The notes under the pieces were generated by a model. It did not search any database. It saw nothing but the letters and a program-made list of their open reading frames with translations, and was not told the DNA's origin. A stretch of DNA of 64,000 nt from Streptomyces alboflavus (lineage in GTDB: Bacteria; Actinomycetota; Actinomycetes; Streptomycetales; Streptomycetaceae): positions 76,238 to 140,237 of the forward strand of contig NZ_JNXT01000040.1 of NCBI RefSeq assembly GCF_000716675.1. Direction: 5' to 3'. The translations under genes were made by a program, and so were the position numbers. Positions 15,460-24,129 of this stretch are shown here, piece by piece; within the stretch, counting starts at the first letter, position 1; every line of letters starts with the position of its first letter.

Positions 15460-18075
15460 TCACCTCCTCCCGCCTGCTCGTGCGGACGGGGACCGCGGGT
15501 CGAGGTAGGGCAGGACGGGCCCTCCCCCCTCGAACGCGGAGTCAAGGGCGAGCAGGACGCCCGCCGCGCCGGTCGCGAGGTCCGAGGACAGGCGCAGCAT
15601 CCGGAAGCCGGGGAACGCGAGCTGCCCGCGGTAGGAGTGCGCGTACCAGGCCATGCGGCGCACCTGGGCGCGTGCGGCCTCCCGGTCACCGGGGCCGTCC
15701 ATGGCGGCGAGCACGGCGACGGCGCCCGCCCGGCCGCGCAGCAGCCCGGCGTTGCGCACGTACAGGGCGCGGCAGGTGTGCCGCACGGCGTCGAGCGTGG
15801 CGGCTAGGCCCGGGTCGGGGCGGCGCCGCAGCAGCGCCCGCAGCGGGAAGGCGAGCCCGCCGCTGCCGCCGTGCAGGTACGGCAGGTGGTGGGTGCCGTC
15901 GAAGAGCGTGAGGGCGCCGTCGGGTCCGGTCGCGCACCGGGCGATGTCGAACCCGAGCGCGCGGTCGGCGAGTTCCAGGAAGCGGGCCCCGCCGCCGTCC
16001 TCGTACAGGTGCAGGAAGAGCAGGGCGATCCCGGCCGGGCCGTGCAGCAGGCCGTAGGGCGGGGGCGTGCCGGTCCGGGGCGCGGGCGGGCCTTCCAGGA
16101 CGAGCGCGGCGAGGTCGTCGGCGATGCGCAGGGCCGCGTCGTGCAGCGCGGTGTCGTGGGTGACGCGGGCGAACCGCAGCAGGTTCAGGGCGATCCCGGC
16201 CTGGCCGCCCGCGAGGTCGGGACGGACTACGCGGGCGTCGAGCGGACGGGAGCGTTCGAGGACGGCGAGGGCCCGGTCCCGGTGGCCGAGCAGGTCCAGG
16301 GTGAGGGCCACGCCGTGCAGGCCGTCGTAGAGGCCGGGCCGGGGGTCGGGGTCGCGGGTCGCCGCGTCCGCGAGCCAGTCGGCGTACGCGCCGGGGACGG
16401 GCGCGCCCACCCGGTGCAGCGCGTACAGCACACCGGCCGCTCCGTGGCCGAACGACGTCCCGCCGAGCGACGCCGGGCCGAAAGGCGTGCCGGGGAACAG
16501 CCGGTCGGTGCGCTCGGGCGTGGCCATGGCGTGCAGCCCGGCCACCAGCCGCTCGCGGAGGGCGGGCCAGTCGGGCTGCTCCGCGGCGAGTGCCCGGGCG
16601 TCGTCCACGGCGTCGGCGGCGCGGTCGGTGTCGCCCGGCCCCGCGCCCCGGCGCAGGCGTGACAGGAGGGTGGCGCCGAAGTCCGGGGGCAGCGGGTAGA
16701 GCTCGTCGACCGTCTCCGTGAGGACGCGCAGCGTCGCGGGGGCGCGGTGCGGCACGGGAAGGAGGAGCCACAGCCGCAGCACGTCCAGGAGATGACGGTG
16801 GGCGGCGGCGCCGCGCAGGCCGACCGGCGCGGTGAAGCCCTCCTCGCCGACGGTCGGTGGCCGGTCGTCCGTGAGATCGGTGGCCGTGCGCAGCCGGGTG
16901 AGGACGACGCGGCCGTCGGGGCGCAGGACGATGTGCTCCGGGTCGAGCTCGCCGAGGCGTACGCCGCGCCGCTGGAGGGCGGTCAGGGCGTCGGCGACAC
17001 GGTCGGCGACGTCGAGGGCCCACTTCGCGTAGTCCGCGGCCTCGCTCCGCGCCCGGGCCTCGGTGGTCAGCGGGAAGGCGGCGGCAGCGGCCTCGGCGAG
17101 GGTGCGGCCCTCGGGGACCTCGACGGCGAGGAAGTGGTGCCCCGCCCGGACGTGCCGGCCGACGACGTCGGGCACGCAGTCCAGGTCCGCGAGGCGTTCC
17201 AGGAGGGCGCGTTCGCGGGTGAGGCGGGCGACGGCGTCGTCGCCCCGGACGTCGAGGCCGGCGTGCGGGCGTGCCTCGTGCAGGAGGACGGGCCGGTCGG
17301 TGTCGGACGCGGTGGCGCGGTACGTGCCCTCGCCGGTGGTCAGGGACACGGCCCGGACACCGAGGTAGGGGAACGGGGACCGCGGCGGGGCGAGCAGGGC
17401 CTCCAGGTCGGCGTGCAGGACCTCGGGCAGGGCGACCCAGTCCGGGAGGCGGAAGACCGGGCGCCGGTCCTCGGGCACGAGGGTGCCGTCGGGCCGTTCG
17501 AGTGCGGGCACCAGGTCGTGCTCGTCGCCGGGGGCGGCCGGGTGGCCGCCGGCGGGACATCGCCGGTCCTCCGCGGCGGCGTAGCGCACGTACAGCGGGC
17601 CCGGGCCGTGCCGCAGCGCGCCCGGGACGTACGGTCCTGGCAGCGGTTCGAGGAGCGCGGCCAGGTCCCCGAGGGCGGTGGCGAGCCCGGCCTCGTCGGC
17701 GGGGTGCAGGACCATCAGGTCGGCGCTGGTGAGGCGGTCGGCGCGGACGTCGGCGAGCGCGCGGGCCGCGGTGACGCCGCGGACCAGGTCGCACGCGAGG
17801 CCCCGGTGCACGCAGTACTCCCGGACGATCTCCGCCGTCCGCTCCAGCTGCGGCAGCGTCACCGAGACGTGGATCCGCCAGCCCTGGCCGGCCGTCCGCA
17901 CGCCGGGCGGCCGCAGCCGCGCCCACCAGCCGGCCTCCGTGCGCTCCCAGCCGCGCGGCGGTTCGCGCAGGACGGCGGACAGCCGGTCCGCGGCGTCGTC
18001 GGCCAGTCGCTCCGGGAATTCGAAGAAGTCCGGGTCCGCGCGGTAGAAGCGGTCGTAGTCCTGAAGTTTCATCAT
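15460..18075 (-). CDS. LanKC2, class III synthetase homologue with degenerate lyase and kinase sites
   Basis: An 871-residue homologue of LanKC1 over its full length. The lyase part keeps GWRIHVS and GPLYVRYA but has lost two lysines: SFKFLRS is ACDLVRG (Asp96 for Lys), and SGKLVTVYP is SADLMVLHP (Asp119 for Lys). In the kinase, GDLQPGNIM is GELDPEHIVL (Glu376, His381 for catalytic Asp and Asn), and the DFE metal motif is TRLRTA (Arg394 for Asp). The LanC-like part (FGHGAAGVLYALH, YGLLHGPAGIALLF, LLRGRAGAVA) also lacks zinc ligands. The gene is long, intact and well codon-biased, so it is a maintained pseudo-enzyme, not a decaying gene. A scaffold or activator role with LanKC1 is inferred. 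ATG 18075 follows GAAAGGA. Confidence 0.9.
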   Translation of the reverse strand: MMKLQDYDRFYRADPDFFEFPERLADDAADRLSAVLREPPRGWERTEAGWWARLRPPGVRTAGQGWRIHVSVTLPQLERTAEIVREYCVHRGLACDLVRGVTAARALADVRADRLTSADLMVLHPADEAGLATALGDLAALLEPLPGPYVPGALRHGPGPLYVRYAAAEDRRCPAGGHPAAPGDEHDLVPALERPDGTLVPEDRRPVFRLPDWVALPEVLHADLEALLAPPRSPFPYLGVRAVSLTTGEGTYRATASDTDRPVLLHEARPHAGLDVRGDDAVARLTRERALLERLADLDCVPDVVGRHVRAGHHFLAVEVPEGRTLAEAAAAAFPLTTEARARSEAADYAKWALDVADRVADALTALQRRGVRLGELDPEHIVLRPDGRVVLTRLRTATDLTDDRPPTVGEEGFTAPVGLRGAAAHRHLLDVLRLWLLLPVPHRAPATLRVLTETVDELYPLPPDFGATLLSRLRRGAGPGDTDRAADAVDDARALAAEQPDWPALRERLVAGLHAMATPERTDRLFPGTPFGPASLGGTSFGHGAAGVLYALHRVGAPVPGAYADWLADAATRDPDPRPGLYDGLHGVALTLDLLGHRDRALAVLERSRPLDARVVRPDLAGGQAGIALNLLRFARVTHDTALHDAALRIADDLAALVLEGPPAPRTGTPPPYGLLHGPAGIALLFLHLYEDGGGARFLELADRALGFDIARCATGPDGALTLFDGTHHLPYLHGGSGGLAFPLRALLRRRPDPGLAATLDAVRHTCRALYVRNAGLLRGRAGAVAVLAAMDGPGDREAARAQVRRMAWYAHSYRGQLAFPGFRMLRLSSDLATGAAGVLLALDSAFEGGGPVLPYLDPRSPSARAGGRR

Positions 18076-18335
18076 GGCGCGGTCCTTTCAGCCGGAATGA
18101 GGAGCCGAACCCGCTGCGGGGCGGCGGCTCGGGGGACTGGGTGACGCGGGGAATCCGGGGGAGAACCCGGGCGGAATACGGACGAGTTCCGGTCACAAGC
18201 CAGCTGCTTTCTGGACAGCGGACGCAAGGGGTGGCGGGCCGGAAGCGGAGGGGTGACTGCGGGGCAATGGCCGGCCGGTGTCCGGCGCGGAATGCCGCTG
18301 TGCGACGGCGATATGACGGTGGAATAGCCGCGGCG

Positions 18336-19433
18336 TCAGGCGGAGTGCCGCCCCGCCGCCCCCTGGGCGGTCACGGCAGCCGGAGTGATGAATTCAGGCG
18401 GATTGGTGCGGACCGAACGCCGGTCGAAGCGGGCGATGTCCTCGGCGCTCCCGAAGCGCCGGTCCATGAGCCGGACGGCCTCCGCCCAGGTCCCCATGGA
18501 GTGCACGGAGGACAGGGTCTCCACGACGAACGGATCCTCGAGGCGCGCGAGCGTGCGCTCCCACAGCACCGAACCCGGCTCCTCCAGGAGGCTTCCGACC
18601 GTGCCCTCGTACACGGGGATCCCCCGCACCAGGCCGTCCGGCTCCACCTGCATCACCAGGGTGTCGACGCGCCGGGCCACCCGCTCCGGGTTCATCACCA
18701 GGTTCATGTTGTCGGTGGTGTGGACGGACACCGAAGGCGGCGCCAGGGCGCGCAGCCTGGAGCGGAGCGTCTCACTGGTCAGACGGGCGACCTGGTCGTC
18801 GTCGAGGAGCTCGTGCGCGCAGAACTCCGGGCGGCTGGCGAGGCCTTCGGGCACGGCGGCGTTGAACCCCAGGGTGGTCAGGTGCGGGAACCGGTGGGCG
18901 ATGTCGGCGGCGAAGGCCTCCAACTGCGGTAAGTTGCTGCGGATCACCACACAGTCGATGCCGAAGCGCAGCCGCCCCCGTGCGGCCGCGCTCCGTTCCC
19001 CCGCCACCTCGTCGAGGAGTGCCAACGTCGCAAGGACCCGGTCGAAGGAACCCTTGCGGCCCCGGATGCGGTCGTGCACCTCGGGCGTCGCCCCGTCGAG
19101 GCTGACGATCACCTCGTCGAACCGGTCCGCGAGCCGTTCGGCGAGTGCCCGGCTCATCACCCAGCCGCTGGTGTTGATCGACAGCTTCACCCCGCCGGCC
19201 CGCAGCCGCTCCGCGACGTCGAACACGCCCCGGACGACGAGCGGTTCGCCTCCGGACAGCGCCACGACCCGCGGTCCGAGCGTGACGAGCGCGTCCGCGA
19301 CCCGCAGCATGTCCTCAGGACCGAGCTGCCGCGACGGCCGCCGCCCCGATTCCGAATAGCAGTGCGAGCACCGCAGCGGGCAGGCGTACGTGGTGTCCCA
19401 CACGACCACTTCCGGACCGGAACAACGACTCAT
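18336..19433 (-). CDS. Radical SAM enzyme associated with the lanthipeptide locus
   Basis: A 365-residue radical SAM protein. The [4Fe-4S]/SAM motif CPLRCSHC is at about residues 18-25, ALSGGEPLV (GGE motif) near 60 and SINTSGWVM after it. The partial TIM barrel continues with VIVSLDGATPEVHDRIRG and GIDCVVIRSN. The C-terminal third resembles a SPASM domain in layout (QVEPDGLVRGIPVYEGTVGS) but without the cluster-binding cysteines, so no auxiliary Fe-S cluster is expected. SPASM-like relatives modify RiPPs, coenzymes or sugars. It ends 260 bp before LanKC2 on the same strand, and the gap may hold a separate promoter. ATG 19433 is preferred over GTG 19442 because of the GGGTGG spacing. Confidence 0.88.
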   Translation of the reverse strand: MSRCSGPEVVVWDTTYACPLRCSHCYSESGRRPSRQLGPEDMLRVADALVTLGPRVVALSGGEPLVVRGVFDVAERLRAGGVKLSINTSGWVMSRALAERLADRFDEVIVSLDGATPEVHDRIRGRKGSFDRVLATLALLDEVAGERSAAARGRLRFGIDCVVIRSNLPQLEAFAADIAHRFPHLTTLGFNAAVPEGLASRPEFCAHELLDDDQVARLTSETLRSRLRALAPPSVSVHTTDNMNLVMNPERVARRVDTLVMQVEPDGLVRGIPVYEGTVGSLLEEPGSVLWERTLARLEDPFVVETLSSVHSMGTWAEAVRLMDRRFGSAEDIARFDRRSVRTNPPEFITPAAVTAQGAAGRHSA

Positions 19434-19594
19434 GACAGCCACCCGTTCTCGAGGAATCCGCGCCGGCGATTGAGTTCAGAGTCTTCTCGCCGACGCCATT
19501 CCGCGGCACCCGGGCACCCCCCAAACCGTATGGCGGTTTTCCTCCATGCGCGGTGGATTATTTCCGTGGACGACCGTCGTGACGACGGCCGATA

Positions 19595-21658
19595 ATGACG
19601 CCCGTGGCAGGCAGAAGCAGGGGGATGTACCTTGTCGCGGTAAGTGGCGGAGTGTTCATGCTCTGGGCAACGCTTATCGGGACAACGCAGTTGGAGAACC
19701 GGTATGTTCTGCCCTGGGTCCTCGGATCCGTACTACCGTGCTATTTCGCCGGGCTTTTCACCTGGTGGCACGCCCCGTCGAGCCCCGTGGCCCGCCGCCT
19801 CCTGCTGCTCGGCACCTGGCTGTCCATCGCCAGCGCCGTGCGCCACACCACGAACCTGATGATCCGTGAGCTCGGCTGGCATCTGCGCCCGAAGGTCGTC
19901 GGCCCGGTCCTTCCGCTCGACCTCGGCCTGCAGATCACCCACGAGATGTGCAACCTCGCGGTGAGCATCATCATCCTGCGCCTGCTCGCCCTGCTGCCCG
20001 ACGGACGCTACGCCTTCCGCTACGAACGCCACGTCCTGCGCGCCCTGTGGGGCCTGTTCGCCCTGCCGATCCTGCTGCCGCTGGCCGGAGTCCCGCAGCA
20101 CATCGTGTACTACATCGTCTTCTACTACCCCGAGGCCTGGCTCCCCGGCATCGGCGCCGCCCTCCTCACGGTGCGCTGCCTGCGCGCCCGGGCCACGGGC
20201 CGCGCCGACGTCGCCGCGCTGCTGCCCTGGGCCGCGCTCGGCGCCACCGTCCTGCTGGCCCGGGCCGCCACCCGGCTGTTCCGCTCCTGGCAGGGCGAAG
20301 AGGGCATGTTCTTCTTCATCGGCGCGCTGCTCGGCGCCCTGCCCTACATCTCGATCTCCGTCACCCTCGTCTACGCCGCCTTCCGGCACCGGCTGCTCGG
20401 CGTCGACATCGTGCTGCGGCCCTCCGCCGTCTACGGCTCGCTGTGGTTCATCATCAACAGCTGGTATCTCGGCATGGCCCTCACCCTCGGGCTCACCGCC
20501 GGCCTCTTCTTCCCCGTCGGCCTGTCCCTGCTGGTCGCCGTCGTTGCCACCGCCCTGTTCCGGCCCCTGCGCGACCGGCTCAACACGCTCGTCGAGCGGC
20601 GCGTCTTCGGCAAACGCCTGAGCAGGTTCGAACTCCTCGTCCAGTTCAGCACCACCCTGGAACACGCCTACGACCTCGACCGCCTCGCCCCCCAGCTCGC
20701 CACCGGCCTGCGCGAAGGCCTCGGCCTCAGATGGGTGCGCGTCCGCCTCGGCGGGAACGGCCTTCCCGTGTCCACCGCCGAGTCCGGCGAACGGCCCGCC
20801 GCGGCCCGGCCCGTCAAACAGTTCCCGCTCTTCTACGGCGACGACACCCTCGGCCTCATCGAGTACGGCCCGAGGACCGAGGGCCGCTCCACCCCCGAGG
20901 ACCACGCCATCGGCGGCACCCTCGCCCGCTCCGCCGCCCTCGCCGTGCACAACGTCCGGCTCGCCGCCGAACTGTGCGCCCACGCCGACGAGATGCAGCG
21001 CCAGGCCGCCGAACTCGCCGCGTCCCGCGCCCGCATCGTGCACGCCCAGGACACCGAGCGCCGCCGCATCGAACGCCGCCTCCACGACGGCATCCAGCAG
21101 GACGTCGTCGCCCTCGTCGCCAAGCTCGCCCTCGCCCGCAACCGACTCCACCGCGGCGGCGGCATCGACAGCGCCCTGACCGAGATGCAGGACGACGCCT
21201 ACCGCGTCATCGACGAACTCCGCGAACTCGCCCACGGCATCCACCCGCCGATCCTCACCGACCAGGGCCTCGTCGCCGCCGTCACCTCCTGCGCCCGCCG
21301 CATGCCCATCCCCGTCACCGTCCAGAGCGGGCAGTCCCTGGCCGGCGTGCGCTACGCCCTCGACATCGAGGAGTCCGCCTTCTACCTGGTCTCCGAAGCA
21401 CTCACCAACGTCCTCAAGCACGCCCGCGCCGGACACGTCACCGTCCGCATCACCCGCTCCGACGGCCGCCTCCAGGTCGAGGTGACCGACGACGGCACGG
21501 GCTTTCCCACCGCCACCACCCACGGCTCCGGCCTCACCGGCATGCGGGACCGCACCGAGGCCGTGGGCGGCGAACTCACCATCACCAGCCGCGCGGGCAC
21601 GGGCACCGTCATCCGCGCCCGGCTCCCGGAACACGTCAGGGAGGACACCCGTGCCTGA
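19595..21658 (+). CDS. Membrane sensor histidine kinase (NarL/LuxR-type partner)
   Basis: A 687-residue kinase. The first 330 residues hold about eight to ten membrane helices forming the sensor. A GAF-like linker follows. The HisKA_3 dimerisation motif ERRRIERRLHDGIQQDVVAL has the phospho-acceptor His497. The C-terminal HATPase_c shows EALTNVLKHA (N box) and DDGTGF (G1). It overlaps the response regulator by 8 bp and so forms an operon with it. It is divergent from the radical SAM gene and sits between the two biosynthetic clusters, so it may control either; the signal is unknown. Confidence 0.9.
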   Translation: MTPVAGRSRGMYLVAVSGGVFMLWATLIGTTQLENRYVLPWVLGSVLPCYFAGLFTWWHAPSSPVARRLLLLGTWLSIASAVRHTTNLMIRELGWHLRPKVVGPVLPLDLGLQITHEMCNLAVSIIILRLLALLPDGRYAFRYERHVLRALWGLFALPILLPLAGVPQHIVYYIVFYYPEAWLPGIGAALLTVRCLRARATGRADVAALLPWAALGATVLLARAATRLFRSWQGEEGMFFFIGALLGALPYISISVTLVYAAFRHRLLGVDIVLRPSAVYGSLWFIINSWYLGMALTLGLTAGLFFPVGLSLLVAVVATALFRPLRDRLNTLVERRVFGKRLSRFELLVQFSTTLEHAYDLDRLAPQLATGLREGLGLRWVRVRLGGNGLPVSTAESGERPAAARPVKQFPLFYGDDTLGLIEYGPRTEGRSTPEDHAIGGTLARSAALAVHNVRLAAELCAHADEMQRQAAELAASRARIVHAQDTERRRIERRLHDGIQQDVVALVAKLALARNRLHRGGGIDSALTEMQDDAYRVIDELRELAHGIHPPILTDQGLVAAVTSCARRMPIPVTVQSGQSLAGVRYALDIEESAFYLVSEALTNVLKHARAGHVTVRITRSDGRLQVEVTDDGTGFPTATTHGSGLTGMRDRTEAVGGELTITSRAGTGTVIRARLPEHVREDTRA

Positions 21659-22361
21659 ACCCACGCCCGCGCCCGGCCCCCAGGGCCCGCTGCGCGTCGT
21701 CATCGCCGAGGACCACTACCTGGTGCGCGAGGGCACCCGCCGCCTCCTGGAGGACACCGGCGAGGCCGACGTCCTCGCCGCCGTCGGCACGGCCGCCGAA
21801 CTCCTCGACGCCGTCGCACGCCTGCGCCCCGACGTCGTCGTCGCCGACATCCGGATGCCGCCGAGCCACCACACCGAGGGCATCACCGCCGCCCACGCCA
21901 TCCGCGAGGCCCACCCCGGCATCGGTGTCGTCGTGCTCTCCCAGCACGCCAACGAGAACTACGCCTTCGAGCTGTTCCGGCGCGGCACCGACGGCCTCGC
22001 CTACCTCCTCAAGGAGCGCATCGGCGAGGTCGACGAACTCCTGCGCGCCCTGCACGAGGTCGCCGCGGGACGCTCCGTCGTCGACCCACGCATCGTGGAG
22101 GTCCTCATGGGCAGCCACGCCCGTGGCGCCGACGCGCCCCTGTCCCGCCTCACCCGCAGGGAGCTGGACGTCCTGCGGCACATGGCGGAGGGCAAGACCA
22201 ACCGCGCGATCGCCGACTCCCTGCGCCTGTCCGAGTCGACCATCGAGAAGCACGTGAACTCCACCTTCGCCAAGCTCGGCCTCGCCGAGATACCGCAACT
22301 GCACCGCAGGGTCAGCGCGGTCCTCGCCTACCTGCGGCACGCGCCCCCGGGCCCGCGGTGA
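21651..22361 (+). CDS. LuxR/NarL-family response regulator
   Basis: A 236-residue regulator from a GTG overlapping the kinase stop. The receiver domain (LRVVIAEDHYLVREGTRRLL) carries the phosphorylation site Asp66 in VVADIRMPPS and a late lysine in YLLKERIG. The C-terminal GerE helix-turn-helix reads LSRLTRRELDVLRHMAEGKT then LRLSESTIEKHVNSTFAKLG. It is the cognate partner of the preceding kinase by overlap and type. Targets cannot be named from the sequence. Confidence 0.92.
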   Translation: MPEPTPAPGPQGPLRVVIAEDHYLVREGTRRLLEDTGEADVLAAVGTAAELLDAVARLRPDVVVADIRMPPSHHTEGITAAHAIREAHPGIGVVVLSQHANENYAFELFRRGTDGLAYLLKERIGEVDELLRALHEVAAGRSVVDPRIVEVLMGSHARGADAPLSRLTRRELDVLRHMAEGKTNRAIADSLRLSESTIEKHVNSTFAKLGLAEIPQLHRRVSAVLAYLRHAPPGPR

Positions 22362-22919
22362 GCCCGGCCGCTGTCCGCCGTCGGCGCACTCGTGCCGCAC
22401 GGCGGGGTGTGCGGGAGAGCGCCCCCGCGAAGCGCACTGCGCCGTTCTGCGCCGCTCGGCACCCGTGGATTCGCGCCGTCCACGCGCCCAATACCCTCCT
22501 GTGCTGACCGCGTCGGCTGTACGACGATGGTGTGCGCACACCGGCCTGTGCCGGAGTGTGTCTGAGGCGGCGCGCGTTCCCTCCCGTACGCGGGAGGGAC
22601 ACGCCTCGCGCCAGTTGTGCCAGTACGGGGCCAGGGGCGGCCCCGAGGGCTCGGGGCGCTGACCGTGTCGGCGCCCTTTCCGCGGTGGTGAAACCCAAGG
22701 GGGAGGGTCAGCACCAGCCATCATCCGCGTCGCCCCGCATCCGGCAGCGAGCCGTGGTGGGGCCTTTCCTCGCGGAGGCGAACCGCGCTGTCGTCTCCGC
22801 TTCCCTCCTTCCGACGCGGCTCGAAAGACGCCGCCGCGGGACGTGCAGTGCAGCAGTGGTGAAAAAGTCCGCCCGGTCACCGCGGTGCGGTGTGCCCGGA
22901 CGAGAAAAGGAGTGAGGGC
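22362..22919. other. Intergenic region upstream of the deazapurine cluster
   Basis: About 560 bp without a supported gene. A hairpin GCCCCGAG-GG-CTCGGGGC at 22640-22657 may end the response-regulator transcript. The last 200 bp should contain the promoter of the queD operon. I looked for a preQ1-type riboswitch fold and did not find one that I could support. Confidence 0.5.
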
Positions 22920-23324
22920 TTGTTCTCCATCACGAAGGAATTCCACTTCTCGGCCAGTCATCAATTGGCCCACCTGCCTCCGGACCATCCTTGCGGGAGG
23001 CTGCACGGACACAACTACATCGTGGTGCTCGAACTCTCCGCCGGGGCCGACGATTTGACCGAACCCGGTTTCGTACGCGACTACGGAGAACTCGGGCAGT
23101 TCAAGAAATGGCTCGACGAGACGCTGGACCACCGGCACCTGAACGACGCCATCGGCGGCGACCGGAATCCCTCCGCGGAGAACATCGCCCTGTGGATCTA
23201 CCAGACCTGGACCGGCGACTATCCGGAACTCACCGCCGTGCGGGTCTCGGAGACGCCGAAGACATGGGCGACCTACCGGCCCGCGACGGCCGTGGCCGCG
23301 CGCACGGGTCATGCGGACGACTGA
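22920..23324 (+). CDS. queD: 6-carboxytetrahydropterin synthase (QueD)
   Basis: A 134-residue member of the PTPS/QueD family, which converts dihydroneopterin triphosphate to 6-carboxy-5,6,7,8-tetrahydropterin. Zinc ligands are His in FHFSASHQL and the pair in CGRLHGHNY. The cysteine of that same block is the catalytic one, LDHRHLND supplies the catalytic His, and PSAENIA the pterin-binding Glu. I chose the TTG at 22920 because AAGGAG lies 7 bp upstream; the frame also has a GTG at 22890 without such a site. It is the first gene of the 7-deazapurine operon, followed by queE after 75 bp. Confidence 0.88.
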   Translation: MFSITKEFHFSASHQLAHLPPDHPCGRLHGHNYIVVLELSAGADDLTEPGFVRDYGELGQFKKWLDETLDHRHLNDAIGGDRNPSAENIALWIYQTWTGDYPELTAVRVSETPKTWATYRPATAVAARTGHADD

Positions 23325-23399
23325 CCGCCGACGCGCCGTGCACGGCGGACGACTCCGGCACGCGATGCGAGGCGCCCCGGCGCGGGCGCGAGGGGGGTG

Positions 23400-24129
23400 A
23401 TGCCAATGTCGGTTCCGAACCTCGTGGTCAACGAGATCTTCGGACCCACCTAGCGCCGTCCAGGGCGAGGGTCCTTCCACGGGAAGGTCGTGCGCGTTCC
23501 TCAGGCTCGGCGGCTGCAATCTGACGTGCCGGTGGTGCGACACGCCGTACACCTGGGACTGGAAGGGCGAGTCGGACACCGGGATCGCCTACCGGGCGGC
23601 CGATGAGCTGCACACGCTTCCCACCGACGAGGTGACGGAGCGGCTCCTCGGATTCGGCGTCGAGCTGATCGTCATCTCCGGCGGTGAGCCGCTCAGCCAG
23701 CAGGACCGGGTGCTGCCGGCGGTCCGCGCGCTGCGGGCACACGGCGTCGCCGTGGAATTCGAGACGAACGGCACCGTCATTCCCACCACCGACCTGGTGG
23801 CCACCGGAGCGCGCTTCAACGTGTCGCCGAAGCTCGCCCACTCCGGAGTGGCCGAACACCGCCGCAAGGTCCCCGAGGCACTCACGTGCTTCGCGCGTCT
23901 TCCGAACGCGGCGTTCAAGTTCGTCTGCGGCGACACAAGCGATCTCGACGAAGTCGACGCGTTCGTGACGGAATTCGGACTGCGCAATGTCTGGATCATG
24001 CCGAGGGGGCAGTCGCCCGAGGAAATCGACCTCGGTATCCGCACGTTGGCGGACGCGGTGATCGCACGGAAATGGAATCTGTCCGGAAGACTGCACGTGA
24101 ACATCTGGGGAAACAAACGGGGGGTCTGA
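23400..24129 (+). pseudogene. queE: 7-carboxy-7-deazaguanine synthase (QueE), frame broken by a stop-containing heptamer
   Basis: ATG 23400 (after GAGGGGGG) reads MPMSVPNLVVNEIFGPT, the normal QueE N-terminus, then meets TAG at 23451. The rest, VQGEGPSTG followed by the radical SAM motif CNLTCRWCDTPYTWDWKG, continues in the +1 frame from 23458 to the TGA at 24129. It includes VISGGEPLSQQ and ends LHVNIWGNKRGV. Family members run GPT-(V/I/L)QGEG without a gap, so the seven bases TAGCGCC are extra. No start codon exists in the second frame before the iron-sulfur motif. The enzyme ring-contracts carboxytetrahydropterin to 7-carboxy-7-deazaguanine. Either the gene is mutated, the sequence has an error, or a +1 frameshift is used. 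Confidence 0.85.

Noticed and set aside
12376..18075. Class IV (LanL) or class II assignment of the synthetases
   Set aside because: The LanC-like domains lack the zinc-binding Cys-Cys-His set of class IV, and the N-terminal lyase-kinase layout excludes class II.
22362..22919. A preQ1 riboswitch ahead of queD
   Set aside because: No pseudoknot with an A-rich tail and short loop could be drawn, and the region is too GC-rich for a confident call.
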